Below, piece by piece: positions 6,268 to 13,837 of a DNA stretch of 14,407 nt; position 1 is the stretch's first letter; each line of letters begins with the position of its first letter. The position numbers and the translations under genes were made by a program. Below the pieces are notes generated by a model. The model was given only the letters and a program-made list of their open reading frames with translations. It had not been told where the DNA came from and searched no databases. Source of the DNA: Paracoccaceae bacterium (GTDB taxonomy: Bacteria; Pseudomonadota; Alphaproteobacteria; Rhodobacterales; Rhodobacteraceae); assembly GCA_007129775.1 (NCBI GenBank), contig SKUV01000050.1, positions 1 to 14,407 of the forward strand, read 5' to 3'.

Positions 6268-7203
6268 ATGGCCGATGACTTCGATTTCTCGATCCTGTCG
6301 CGCCTGCGCTTTCGGCAGCTTGCCCTCGTCGTGCGGCTGAGCGAGACGGGCAACCTGCACGCCGCCGCGCGCGCTGTGAACCTGTCGCAGCCCGGCGCCA
6401 CCAAGATGCTCAAGGAACTGGAGGCGACCCTCGGGGTGCTTCTGTTCGACCGGCTGTCGCGCGGCATGGTCCCGACCCGCGCGGGTGAAGAGGTGGTGCG
6501 CTATGCGCGCATGATCCTGTCGGATGCCACCCGGATGAGCGACACCGCGCGCGCCGTGCAGAGCGGCACCTCCGGTCAGGTGCGGATGGGGGCCATCATG
6601 GCGGCGCTGCCCGATCTGCTGCCGGGGCTGGTGGCGCGGATGCGGCGCGAGACGCCGGCGCTGATGCTCGATCTGCGGCTGGTCACCTCTGATCTTCTGA
6701 TCGAGGGGCTGGTGGACGGGTCTTTCGAACTCGGGCTCGGGCGGCCCGTCGATGTCGCGCGTATGGAGGGGCTGCGCTTCGAGCCGCTTCTGCCCGAGGA
6801 TCTGGCCATCGTCGCCGCGCGCGGCCACGGGCTGGCCGAGGCGCCGGGGCTCGCCCTCGATGATCTGGCAGAGATGGAATGGGTGCTGCAGCCGCGCCCG
6901 AGCCCGATGCGCGCCGCGATCGATCTGGCCTTTGCGCGGGCCGGCCTGCCGCCACCGCGTCACCGGATCGAGACCTCTTCGATGTTGGCGACCACCGTTC
7001 TGCTGGAGCAATGTGGCCTGCTCGGCGTGCTTCCGGTGGCCATGGCGGGTTTTTGCGAGCGCCACGGTCTGTTGCGCATCCTGCCGGTGGAACTGCGCTC
7101 GGAGCTTGGCCCCTTCGGTCTGATCTACCCCGAACGGGAAGGCGGTGATATGGCGGTTTCGGCCATCGCCGCGCTGATCCGCAACAGGGTGACGGAGCTA
7201 TGA
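6268..7203 (+). CDS. LysR-family transcriptional regulator (GbpR-like)
   Basis: This is a 311-residue DNA-binding regulator of normal LysR length. The ATG at 6268 (MADDFDFS) is chosen because AGGA at 6255-6258 precedes it and the helix-turn-helix starts where expected; the longer in-frame start at 6103 lies in arginine-rich noncoding DNA. Residues 13-72 form the winged helix-turn-helix (FRQLALVVRLSETGNLHAAA, then SQPGATKMLKELEATLGVLLFDR). Residues about 100-305 form the periplasmic-binding-protein-like effector domain. The SQPGATKMLKELE recognition helix resembles GbpR-type regulators of sugar uptake, though I cannot confirm orthology. It follows the TRAP operon in the same direction behind a terminator-like hairpin and precedes an AhpD-like gene by 68 bases, which is its most likely partner or target. 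Confidence 0.93.
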   Translation: MADDFDFSILSRLRFRQLALVVRLSETGNLHAAARAVNLSQPGATKMLKELEATLGVLLFDRLSRGMVPTRAGEEVVRYARMILSDATRMSDTARAVQSGTSGQVRMGAIMAALPDLLPGLVARMRRETPALMLDLRLVTSDLLIEGLVDGSFELGLGRPVDVARMEGLRFEPLLPEDLAIVAARGHGLAEAPGLALDDLAEMEWVLQPRPSPMRAAIDLAFARAGLPPPRHRIETSSMLATTVLLEQCGLLGVLPVAMAGFCERHGLLRILPVELRSELGPFGLIYPEREGGDMAVSAIAALIRNRVTEL

Positions 7204-7271
7204 GCGGTGGCGCCGGGCACTCGCCCGCCGGGACGCGGTGCATCAGGGACCAATGAAAAGGGAATAAACGC

Positions 7272-7850
7272 ATGTCTGCATGGATCAGGATGATTTCGGA
7301 CGAGGAGGCTGACGGCGAGGTGGCGGCGGCGCTGGAGCGTGCACGCACGCCCCATGGCACGGTGGACAATGTCATGCGCGTCCATTCGCTGCGCCCCAAT
7401 ACCATGCACGGCCATGTGACGCTTTACCGGGCCTGCCTGCACGACGCGTCCAACACCGTGCCGATGTGGTTTCAGGAGGTGATCAGCAGCTATGTCTCGG
7501 TTCTGAACGACTGCGCCTATTCCCACGCCAATCACTGGGCCAATGCGCGCCACCTGCTGGCCGATACCCCCCGCGCCGACCGGATCGAGGCCGCGCTGCG
7601 GGCACGCCGGCCGCAGGATGCCTTTGACGGGGCGGAACTGGCAGCGCTGCACTATGCCGAAAAGCTGACCCTGCGGCCGGGCGAAATGGTGCGCGCCGAT
7701 GTGGAGGCACTGCGCGCGGCCGGCTGGGATGACGGCGAGATCCTCGAGATCAACCAGATCATCGGCTATTTCAACTATGTCAACCGGCTGCTCAACGGCC
7801 TGGGCGTGACCACCGATGGCGATGTGGTGGGCTATTACGCCGACGATTGA
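7272..7850 (+). CDS. AhpD/carboxymuconolactone decarboxylase-like protein with Cys-x-x-Ser site
   Basis: This 192-residue all-helical protein resembles the peroxidase-related branch of the AhpD/CMD superfamily. In AhpD the catalytic set is Glu118, Cys130, Cys133 and His137. Here E69, C81, S84 and H88 (EV...NDCAYSHANH) keep exactly that spacing, but the second cysteine is serine, so a CxxC disulfide cannot form. It is therefore probably not a classical thiol peroxidase; a hydrolase, decarboxylase or redox role without a disulfide is possible. A second half with LHYAEKLT (126-133) and NQIIGYFNYVNRLLNGLG (161-178) matches the C-terminal part of such proteins. AAGGGA at about 7257-7262 precedes the ATG. 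It may be co-transcribed with the lysR gene. Substrate unknown. Confidence 0.85.
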   Translation: MSAWIRMISDEEADGEVAAALERARTPHGTVDNVMRVHSLRPNTMHGHVTLYRACLHDASNTVPMWFQEVISSYVSVLNDCAYSHANHWANARHLLADTPRADRIEAALRARRPQDAFDGAELAALHYAEKLTLRPGEMVRADVEALRAAGWDDGEILEINQIIGYFNYVNRLLNGLGVTTDGDVVGYYADD

Positions 7851-7892
7851 TCCGCAGCCCGCGCCGATGACGCGCGCGCAGGCAGCGGATCA
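7848..7892. terminator. Palindrome spanning both convergent stop codons, bidirectional terminator candidate
   Basis: TGATCCGC (7848-7855) and GCGGATCA (7885-7892) are perfect 8-bp inverted arms. Each arm begins with the TGA stop of a gene: the AhpD-like gene on plus and the ABC permease gene on minus. The 29-base interior contains further GC pairing. It probably serves as a shared terminator for convergent transcripts. There is no T-run. Confidence 0.55.
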
Positions 7893-7900
7893 GCGCTGCC
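7881..7900 (-). repeat. Alternative hairpin at end of ABC permease gene
   Basis: GGCAGCG (7881-7887) and CGCTGCC (7894-7900) pair around a 6-base loop that contains the permease stop codon. It overlaps the right arm of the 7848-7892 palindrome, so the two structures exclude each other. Confidence 0.4.
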
Positions 7901-8777
7901 CCTCGCGCCGTCGTTCCAGCCGGGCGAAGAACCGCGACAGGCCGAAACAGAGCACGAAATAGAAGGCCGCCGTGGTCAGCCATGCCTCGAAGATCATGCG
8001 TGTCGAGGCCACCAGTTCCAGCGTGTTGTAGGTCAGCTCCGGGATCGCGATCAGCGACACGATGGAGCTGTCCTTGATCAGGGTGATGAACTGGTTGGTC
8101 AGCGGCGGCACGACCTTCTTGAATGCCTGCGGCAGCACGATGTAGCGCATTTCCGCAAAGCGGCTCATGCCGATGGATTTGGCGGCCTCGCGCTGGCCGC
8201 GGGGGATCGATTCGATGCCCGCACGCACGATCTCGCCCACAAAGGCGCTCTGGAACAGCGCCAGCACGATCGCCCCGGAAATGATCGCCGGAAAGCGGCG
8301 CATGTCACCGAAGAAGAATTCCCACAGCGGCGACGCCTCGTCGTTGCGGGCGATGTTGCGCGACCAGCGGGCCAGATCCAGCGCATCCACCAGTTGCTGC
8401 GAGAAGAAGAAGAAGAAGATGAAGATCACCACCACCGGCGGGATGTTGCGCAGGCATTCCATATAGGTGCGCGCCAGCATCCGGATGGTGAGGTTGGTCG
8501 AACAGCGCGCCATCCCGAGGATGGTGCCGAGGATCACGGCGAGTATCGCGGCATAGATGCAGATGCGAATGGTCGCGATCAGGCCGCGCAGCAAGAGGCC
8601 TACGAAATACTCCTCGCGCACGGTGTGGTAGCCGACGATCTGGTTGGGGATGCGATCCCACCGCCAGTTGTAGTTCAATGTGCCCCCGACCGTGAACCAG
8701 ACATAGCCGAAAAACACGAACAGGATCGCCAGGATCAGGTAATCCGGCCAACGCAGTTTTCGGATCAGGTTCCGCAT
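7890..8777 (-). CDS. Polar amino-acid ABC transporter permease (HisM/AapM type)
   Basis: This is an inner-membrane permease of the HisMQ/AapQM family, 295 residues, and the last gene of a four-gene ABC operon. A first helix (about 13-32) is followed by an extracytoplasmic NYNWRWDRIP segment (35-44), as in AapQ/AapM-type permeases. The core helices follow, with the ATPase-docking EAA loop GQREAAKSIGMSRFAEMRYIVLPQ (about 194-217). A run of five phenylalanines (121-125), encoded by a (GAA)5 repeat on the plus strand, lies in a membrane helix. The start at 8777 is preceded by AAGG about ten bases upstream. It probably pairs with the other permease of this operon as a heterodimer. Substrate unknown, likely a polar amino acid or similar zwitterion. 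Confidence 0.94.
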   Translation of the reverse strand: MRNLIRKLRWPDYLILAILFVFFGYVWFTVGGTLNYNWRWDRIPNQIVGYHTVREEYFVGLLLRGLIATIRICIYAAILAVILGTILGMARCSTNLTIRMLARTYMECLRNIPPVVVIFIFFFFFSQQLVDALDLARWSRNIARNDEASPLWEFFFGDMRRFPAIISGAIVLALFQSAFVGEIVRAGIESIPRGQREAAKSIGMSRFAEMRYIVLPQAFKKVVPPLTNQFITLIKDSSIVSLIAIPELTYNTLELVASTRMIFEAWLTTAAFYFVLCFGLSRFFARLERRREGQR

Positions 8778-8814
8778 CGGGCTGCTACCTTGCTCGAGGT
8801 TGGTGCGGGCAGGG

Positions 8815-8849
8815 CCGGGCCGGGCGCGCAGATCGCGCGTCCGGCCCGG
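8815..8849 (-). terminator. Strong hairpin between ABC receptor and permease genes
   Basis: CCGGGCCGG (8815-8823) and CCGGCCCGG (8841-8849) form a perfect 9-bp stem. After one mismatch it continues with five more pairs (CGCGC/GCGCG), closing a 5-base loop. It lies ten bases after the receptor stop and 38 bases before the permease start, with no T-run. It probably stabilises the receptor message or attenuates readthrough. Confidence 0.65.
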
Positions 8850-8858
8850 TAAGGCGTG

Positions 8859-9692
8859 TTATTGCATCACCTGGTCTTCCCAGTCGTCACCCTCGAACCA
8901 GTATTGCTGGCGCTCTTCGAGCCAGCCGGTCCGCCATTGCTGCGCGATCCAGTTGTTGAAGAAGAACATCGCATCCGGATCGCCCTTGCGCAGGGCAAAG
9001 GCCTGCCCGCGGGGCGAATAGACCACATCGGGCCGCACGCTCAGCGTCTCCGGGAATTCCCGGGCAAGGCGGTTGACGGTGGAGATCTGGGTCACAGTGG
9101 CATGGGCATTGCCGTTGAGCAGTTCCTGAACCGAGGCGCCGTCTTCGTCGAACAGCAGAAGCTCCGCGTCGGGGAAGACATCCATGATCACCTCGACCGG
9201 CGTGGCGCCGCGCCGGGCGGCGAAGATGATGGAGGGGTCGTTCAACTCGTCAAGCTCCATACCCGCGGTCATCTCGGTGTTGAGCAGAACCGACATCCCC
9301 GTGAATGCATAGGGGTCTGTGAAGTTGACCGTCAGGTTGCGCTGGGTGGTTATCGACATGCCCGAGATGATCACGTCGAAATTGCCCGCCAGCAGCGCCG
9401 GGATGATGCCGTCCCAGGCGGTGGGCACGAATTCGACCTCCACGCCCATATCCTCGGCCAGCTTGCGACCCACGTCGAGTTCATAGCCGATCAGATCGCC
9501 GTTGATGTCGCGCATGGACCACGGCACGAACAGCGACAGGCCGATACGGATCACGCCGTCCTGCTTGATCGTCTCGATCACGCTTTCCTGGCTGAGCGCC
9601 TGCGTGGCGGTCTGGGACATGGCCGGCTGGACGAGGCCAAACGCCGCGCCGGCGGCCATGACCGCACCGAACAACTTGTGTTTCATCGACAT
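8859..9692 (-). CDS. ABC transporter periplasmic amino-acid-binding protein (SBP family 3)
   Basis: This is the solute receptor of the ABC system. It has 277 residues and starts at 9692 with AAGGAG (9701-9706) eight bases upstream. Residues 1-26 form a signal peptide (MKHK, hydrophobic core, AMS before Q27). The family-3 hallmark is present: ELDVGRKLAEDMGVEVEFV (71-89), then WDGIIPALLAGNFDVIISGMSIT (93-115), and R118 and FTDPY (124-128) as in glutamate/arginine/opine receptors. R161 and the following GAT are close to the usual R-x-G-T/S loop. The C-terminal tail is rich in Trp, Tyr and Phe (WLEERQQYWFEGDDW), as in one subclass of these receptors. Ligand not predictable; an amino acid, opine or betaine-like solute is likely. 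Confidence 0.94.
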   Translation of the reverse strand: MSMKHKLFGAVMAAGAAFGLVQPAMSQTATQALSQESVIETIKQDGVIRIGLSLFVPWSMRDINGDLIGYELDVGRKLAEDMGVEVEFVPTAWDGIIPALLAGNFDVIISGMSITTQRNLTVNFTDPYAFTGMSVLLNTEMTAGMELDELNDPSIIFAARRGATPVEVIMDVFPDAELLLFDEDGASVQELLNGNAHATVTQISTVNRLAREFPETLSVRPDVVYSPRGQAFALRKGDPDAMFFFNNWIAQQWRTGWLEERQQYWFEGDDWEDQVMQ

Positions 9693-9729
9693 TATCAGTG
9701 CTCCTTGTTGGTGAGTGAACGGAATCTTG

Positions 9730-10572
9730 TCATCGGTCCACGGCGTATTTCCGTTCCAGATACGTCACGCCGATCGACAGGGTGAGCGTCAGGACCATGT
9801 AGACGGCGGCAACCGTGAACCAGACCTCGAAGCTCATGAACGTATGCGAGATGATATTTCGCCCTATCGTCGTCAGTTCGGCCACAGCGATCACACTGAC
9901 GATGGCCGAGGATTTGATCAGATGCACGAATTCGCCGGTCATCGGTGGCAGCATGATCCGGATCGATTGCGGCAGCACGATGTAGCGATAGGTCTGATAG
10001 CCGGACATGCCGATGGATTTCGCGGCCTCCCACTGGCCCACGGGCACCGCATTGATCCCCGCGCGCAGGATCTCGGACACCAGCGCGCCGTGAAAGACCG
10101 CCAGCGTCAGCACGCTGGCGGTGAACCTGCTCCACCCGAAGATCGGGCCCAGCACATAGTAGAAGAGATAGAGCAGAACCAGCAGCGGGATGTTGCGGAT
10201 CAGTTCCAGAAAGACGATCGATACCCCGCGCCCCACGATCAGATCCGACAGCCGCAACAAGGCGACCACCAGCCCGATCCCTACCGACAGCAGAAACGAC
10301 AGCCCCGACAGATAGATCGTGACCATCAAACCGCGCGGGATTTCGCCCCAGCGAAAGCCGTCATCGGTCAATGTGTAGAAATAGCGCGGTATCTGATACC
10401 ATTGCCAGTTGTAGCCCATCCGTTCCGCCCCGATGTAGGAGCCCCGGATGATCAGATACATCACCAGCACATAAAGCAGGATCGCTACCGGAGTAGAGTT
10501 CAGCAGCCGCTGGTGCGCCGGCAACGGTCGGGCCGGCCGGAAATCGAGCGTCGCGGGATCCACGGCCGCCAT
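9730..10572 (-). CDS. Polar amino-acid ABC transporter permease (HisM/AapQ type)
   Basis: This is the second inner-membrane permease of the operon, 280 residues. The ATG at 10572 lies one base after the ATPase stop (TGACATG), so the longer reading from 10710 that overlaps the ATPase gene was rejected. Topology mirrors the other permease: helix at about 28-43, then GYNWQWYQIPRYF (53-65), then core helices with the EAA loop QWEAAKSIGMSGYQTYRYIVLPQ (180-202). The two permeases are clearly paralogous. The next gene, the receptor, starts 37 bases downstream. Confidence 0.94.
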   Translation of the reverse strand: MAAVDPATLDFRPARPLPAHQRLLNSTPVAILLYVLVMYLIIRGSYIGAERMGYNWQWYQIPRYFYTLTDDGFRWGEIPRGLMVTIYLSGLSFLLSVGIGLVVALLRLSDLIVGRGVSIVFLELIRNIPLLVLLYLFYYVLGPIFGWSRFTASVLTLAVFHGALVSEILRAGINAVPVGQWEAAKSIGMSGYQTYRYIVLPQSIRIMLPPMTGEFVHLIKSSAIVSVIAVAELTTIGRNIISHTFMSFEVWFTVAAVYMVLTLTLSIGVTYLERKYAVDR

Positions 10573-10573
10573 G

Positions 10574-11332
10574 TCAGAACGCCAGAATCTGGCTGAGGAA
10601 TTCGCGGCAACGCTCGGTTCTGGGGTTGCTGAAGACCTCTTGCGGGGGGCCGCTTTCCACGATCTCGCCGCCGTCCATGAAGACCATGGAATCGGCGACC
10701 TTGCGCGCAAAGCCCATCTCGTGGGTCACCACGACCATGGTCATGCCGGTCTGGGCAAGCTCCACCATGGCTTCGAGCACCTCGCTGATCATTTCGGGGT
10801 CGAGCGCCGAGGTGGGCTCGTCGAAAAGCATGATGCGCGGCTCCATGCACAGCGACCGGGCGATGGCCACGCGCTGTTGCTGGCCGCCCGAAAGCTGCGC
10901 CGGGAATTTCTCTGCCTGTTCGGGAATATGCACCCGCTCCAGATACTTGCGCGCCGTCGCTTCGGCCTCGGAGCGCCTCATGCCGCGCACCTTGACCGGG
11001 CCGATCATCAGGTTTTCGAGCACGGTCAGGTGGGGAAACAGGTTGAACTGCTGAAACACCATGCCGACATTCTGGCGCAGCTTGCGGATGTCGGGGGATT
11101 CGGGGCGCAACTCGATCCCGTCGACGATCAATTGCCCCGCGTCGTGGGTCTCCAGCGCGTTGAAGCAGCGCAGGAGCGTGGATTTGCCCGACCCCGACGG
11201 CCCGCAGATCACCATCCGCTCGCCGGCGCGCACTTCGATGGACACATCCCGCAAGGCCTGAAAATCCCCGAAGAACTTGTCGATGTTGCGCGCAACGATT
11301 ACAGGTTTTCGATCATTCACGACGCATGGCAC
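10574..11332 (-). CDS. Polar amino-acid ABC transporter ATP-binding protein
   Basis: This cytoplasmic ATPase powers the uptake system. It has 252 residues as drawn. All motifs are intact: Walker A GPSGSGKS (44-51), Q-loop Q94 (VFQQF), signature LSGGQQQR (147-154), Walker B IMLFDEP (167-173), and switch histidine H204. This is the HisP/GlnQ/AapP type. The start is uncertain. The first GTG at 11332 has no good ribosome-binding site, while an in-frame GTG at 11320 gives a more usual N-terminus with AGGG about 11 bases upstream. It is the first gene of the ABC operon and leads directly into the permease gene with one base between. Confidence 0.95.
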   Translation of the reverse strand: MPCVVNDRKPVIVARNIDKFFGDFQALRDVSIEVRAGERMVICGPSGSGKSTLLRCFNALETHDAGQLIVDGIELRPESPDIRKLRQNVGMVFQQFNLFPHLTVLENLMIGPVKVRGMRRSEAEATARKYLERVHIPEQAEKFPAQLSGGQQQRVAIARSLCMEPRIMLFDEPTSALDPEMISEVLEAMVELAQTGMTMVVVTHEMGFARKVADSMVFMDGGEIVESGPPQEVFSNPRTERCREFLSQILAF

Positions 11333-11454
11333 CCTGTCTGGTTTGCTCGGATTTTCCGGGTCTTCCGCCTATATTATCGCGGAATCTCGTCAGGGCACGC
11401 GAAAACGAAACAAAGGCCCCGCGTGCGGCGGTTTTGGGCGTCGGCTGCCCGAAA
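11333..11454 (-). promoter_or_regulatory. Intergenic region before ABC operon, possible promoter
   Basis: The 122-base gap separates the glycohydrolase-like gene from the ATPase gene. On the minus strand it contains GATAATATAGG (around 11368-11378), which resembles a -10 element, about 40 bases before the start codon. No convincing -35 is found at 16-18 bases. The ABC genes may therefore have their own promoter or be read through from the Rieske operon. No clear terminator is seen. Confidence 0.35.
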
Positions 11455-12660
11455 TCAGACATCGGGCAGCCGTGCCAGCAGGGCCTCGATCTCGGCGCGC
11501 TTGCTCAGGCGCGCGATCCAGTCGGCGGGCACCCCGTTTTCCGTTCCCACGCCGAAAAGGGCCGCGAGAATCGCGCCGTCCATGATCGAGCGCCCGGCAT
11601 TGTCGCCGCCCACCGCGATGTTCATGCGCACGCCATGCACGTAGCTTTCGGCGTTCAGGATCCGGTGCAGGGTCTGCGGCAGGCCATAGGGCAGGTGGCA
11701 CGACGGGCCGAAGAACTTGCCGACCTCGGTATTGGGTCGGTCGAGCCGCGCCAGCGCGGCCTCGATCAGATCGGTGATCTCGGCATTGCCCTGCGCGCGC
11801 GCCCGTGCCGCGGCCAGCACCGCCTGCTTGTCGCGCCGGGCGATGGCCGCGCGCAGCATGTCGGCATAGACCAGCGCATAGGCCACGGCCTTGTCGTTGT
11901 GGTTGGTCACGCGCACCGCCACCTCGACCTGCGCATCGAAATCCGGGGCATCACGATACAGCGCCACCACCGGCGGCAGCTTGGCAATGGCGGGAAACTG
12001 GTCGTCGCCGATATCGCCGCAGAAGGCCTTTTCAGCGTTCCGCACGGTGTGGAACATGTTGCGGCAATACTCGATCTTCTGCCGATCCTTTTCCGGATCG
12101 CGCCTGTAGTCGCTCTTGCGCAGGACCCAGCCGTCCAGAACCTTCAGGTTTTCCTCGACGCTCTTGGTGTCGTCGTAGAATTTGAAGCAGACGCGCACCT
12201 CGTCGTCGAGCACGTCCTTTTCCGACTCGGTCAGCCCGTTGTCGAAGCTGCGCGCCTCGGCATAGGCGTCGCGGTTGCGTTTCTCCAGATTGAACAGAAC
12301 CCGCCCCGTGGGCCGGTCGATATAGCCCACCCACGGCCCGCCGGGGCCAAAGAAGGCCTTGAATTCCTTTTCGTATTCCGCCTGATCGAGCCTGCCGCCG
12401 GTGGTCGCCAACGCCTTGATGATGACCATCAGCTGTTCGCCGTATTGCGTCAGGTCGCCCGGTTTCTTGCCGTGGTGCACGAAGGTCGATTCAAGCTCCG
12501 CGCTGCGGGTATAGGCCGGGGCGGAGGCGGAGGGGTCGTAAAATTCGGGCGCGTCGCCGCCCAGCCTGCGGATCTTTTCCTGGTCATACATCCAGTGAAA
12601 GCCCATGGCGGCCGCATCGGCCACCAGCGCCCCGTAACAGACCGTCGCGAGCGTGTTCAT
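11455..12660 (-). CDS. ADP-ribosylglycohydrolase-fold protein, divergent metal motifs
   Basis: This 401-residue cytoplasmic protein is related to DraG/ARH enzymes, which cleave N- or O-glycosidic bonds of ADP-ribose, and to the J1-crystallin branch. The N-terminal GALVADAAAMGFHWMYD (10-26) matches the family GxxxGDAxG start. GGDNAGRSIMDGAILAALFG (351-370) matches the C-terminal GGDxD-T metal loop. Two metal motifs are changed: the DDT motif appears as GDLT (68-71), and DxDT appears as D352-N-A-G. It may bind metal differently or have another activity. GGAGGAG (12666-12672) precedes the ATG by five bases. It lies 42 bases after the Rieske gene and is probably co-transcribed. Context suggests catabolism of a glycosidic or amine compound rather than control of nitrogenase; no nif gene is visible. 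Confidence 0.82.
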   Translation of the reverse strand: MNTLATVCYGALVADAAAMGFHWMYDQEKIRRLGGDAPEFYDPSASAPAYTRSAELESTFVHHGKKPGDLTQYGEQLMVIIKALATTGGRLDQAEYEKEFKAFFGPGGPWVGYIDRPTGRVLFNLEKRNRDAYAEARSFDNGLTESEKDVLDDEVRVCFKFYDDTKSVEENLKVLDGWVLRKSDYRRDPEKDRQKIEYCRNMFHTVRNAEKAFCGDIGDDQFPAIAKLPPVVALYRDAPDFDAQVEVAVRVTNHNDKAVAYALVYADMLRAAIARRDKQAVLAAARARAQGNAEITDLIEAALARLDRPNTEVGKFFGPSCHLPYGLPQTLHRILNAESYVHGVRMNIAVGGDNAGRSIMDGAILAALFGVGTENGVPADWIARLSKRAEIEALLARLPDV

Positions 12661-12702
12661 CGCCTCTCCTCCAAGCTGACCGGTCGGCTGCGCGCGGCGC
12701 GT

Positions 12703-13740
12703 TCAGGCCGGTTCATGCTGCGCGGCCTCGGCCTCGATGGCGCGTTTGAGCATCACGCGAAAGCTCTTGGCGCCGGCGTCGAGCCCGAGGTCGATATGCG
12801 GCGTCCGGGCTGCCTTCATCCCGGCATGGACCTTTTCGAGGATCGCCCGGTCCTCTTCGAAGGCGGTGTAGGCGCCTGCGTTCATGTAACGCGAAACATC
12901 CTCGTCCCCCACATGGCCGTTGCGATGCTGAAACCAGAAATAGCGGGTGCGGTCCTCGTCGATCGGGGTCATGAAGTTGTAGGAAATGTTGATGAAGGTC
13001 TCTGCCACCGGGGGGTTGCCGTAGCCGCCGGTGCCGACCGGGGTAAAGACCGACCGGTTCACGCCGATCGCGGGCAGGCACATCTCGTAATGCTGCAGCC
13101 GGTCGCAATTCCCCTGAAAGCCGAGCAGCTTGGCGTAATAGGGCGAAGGCGGGCAGTCCATGATCCAGCGGGACATGACGACGCCGGCCTCGTGGCGCTC
13201 CTGATTGAGCGGCTCGTTATCGGTGCCCGCACCGGCGAAGGATGACAGATGCACCCATGCCACATGGCTCGGGTCGAGCAGGTTGTCGCAGACCCACAGG
13301 TAATGGCAGTCGATATCCATCACGCCGCCATCGGTCTTGCCCCAGCCGGGATCGTCGAAATCGGGGATCGGAAAGATCTTGTCCGGATCGGCCTGCGCCG
13401 GGTCGCCCATCCAGATCCACAGGTAGCGATAGCGATCCACCACCGGATAGGATCTGACCTGCGCGCGCCGCGGGATCGCATCGGGCTGGGTCGGCGCCGC
13501 GACGCATTTGCCGCTACAGTCGAAGGTGAGCCCGTGATAGCCGCATTCGACCGTATCGCCCTTCAGCGTGCCATCCGACAGCGGCAGCTTGCGGTGCGGG
13601 CAGGCGTCCTCCAGCGCGACGGGCGTGCCGTCGTCCTTGCGATAAAGCACGATACGCTCGCCCAGAAACATCTCAGCGCGCAGGTTGCGGCCGACATCGT
13701 GGCTCCATGCCGCGACATACCAGCAATTGCGCAGATACAT
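12703..13740 (-). CDS. Rieske non-heme iron oxygenase, VanA/DdmC type
   Basis: This is the oxygenase component of a ring-hydroxylating or O/N-demethylating system. It has 345 residues. The ATG at 13740 has AAAGGAA (13747-13753) six bases upstream; the longer start at 13803 adds a non-homologous stretch and was rejected. The Rieske [2Fe-2S] centre is CPHR (C47, H49) and CGYHG (C66, H69). The mononuclear iron site is DNLLDPSHVAWVH (152-164), with H159 and H164 as ligands and D297 (EEDRA) as the likely third. D156 and N153 match the electron-bridging residues of dicamba monooxygenase. The length and MYLRNCWYVAAW start fit the vanillate/dicamba demethylase group. No ferredoxin or reductase gene is visible here. 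It follows the lysR-like gene with the same orientation. Confidence 0.93.
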   Translation of the reverse strand: MYLRNCWYVAAWSHDVGRNLRAEMFLGERIVLYRKDDGTPVALEDACPHRKLPLSDGTLKGDTVECGYHGLTFDCSGKCVAAPTQPDAIPRRAQVRSYPVVDRYRYLWIWMGDPAQADPDKIFPIPDFDDPGWGKTDGGVMDIDCHYLWVCDNLLDPSHVAWVHLSSFAGAGTDNEPLNQERHEAGVVMSRWIMDCPPSPYYAKLLGFQGNCDRLQHYEMCLPAIGVNRSVFTPVGTGGYGNPPVAETFINISYNFMTPIDEDRTRYFWFQHRNGHVGDEDVSRYMNAGAYTAFEEDRAILEKVHAGMKAARTPHIDLGLDAGAKSFRVMLKRAIEAEAAQHEPA

Positions 13741-13833
13741 GGGCCGTTCCTTTCGCTGACTGTGCCGGGCGCCATCTTGCCCCGGATCAATCTGTGGTGC
13801 CATGCTGTAAACTTAATGTATCTATTAGAATAG
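13741..13833 (-). promoter_or_regulatory. Promoter region of Rieske gene
   Basis: The 93-base gap is AT-rich on the side next to the regulator gene (about 13808-13840) and GC-rich near the Rieske start. It contains CTATT-AG-AATAG (13822-13833), a 12-base dyad. It probably carries the Rieske promoter under control of the adjacent LysR protein. Exact hexamers cannot be assigned. Confidence 0.5.
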
Positions 13834-13837
13834 CTAA
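13825..13837. promoter_or_regulatory. LysR-type T-N11-A box candidate
   Basis: TTAG-AATAG-CTAA is a 13-base interrupted dyad of the classic T-N11-A form bound by LysR regulators. It overlaps the stop codon of the lysR-like gene and lies about 85-97 bases upstream of the Rieske start. In AT-rich DNA such a match can occur by chance. Confidence 0.4.

Noticed and set aside
7253..7267. Four-codon upstream reading frame (MKRE) overlapping the ribosome-binding site of the AhpD-like gene
   Set aside because: It is too short to judge, has no ribosome-binding site of its own, and is easily explained by chance.
8403..8417. (GAA)5 trinucleotide repeat as a phase-variable tract
   Set aside because: It is in frame within a membrane helix (five Phe), and unit changes would not shift the frame. 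Five copies is too few to suggest slippage control.
11326..13245. 639-codon open frame on the plus strand
   Set aside because: It runs antisense to the glycohydrolase-like and Rieske genes, which have clear family motifs. Its product is rich in His, Arg, Gly and Gln, with no recognisable domain, as expected for shadow frames in GC-rich DNA.
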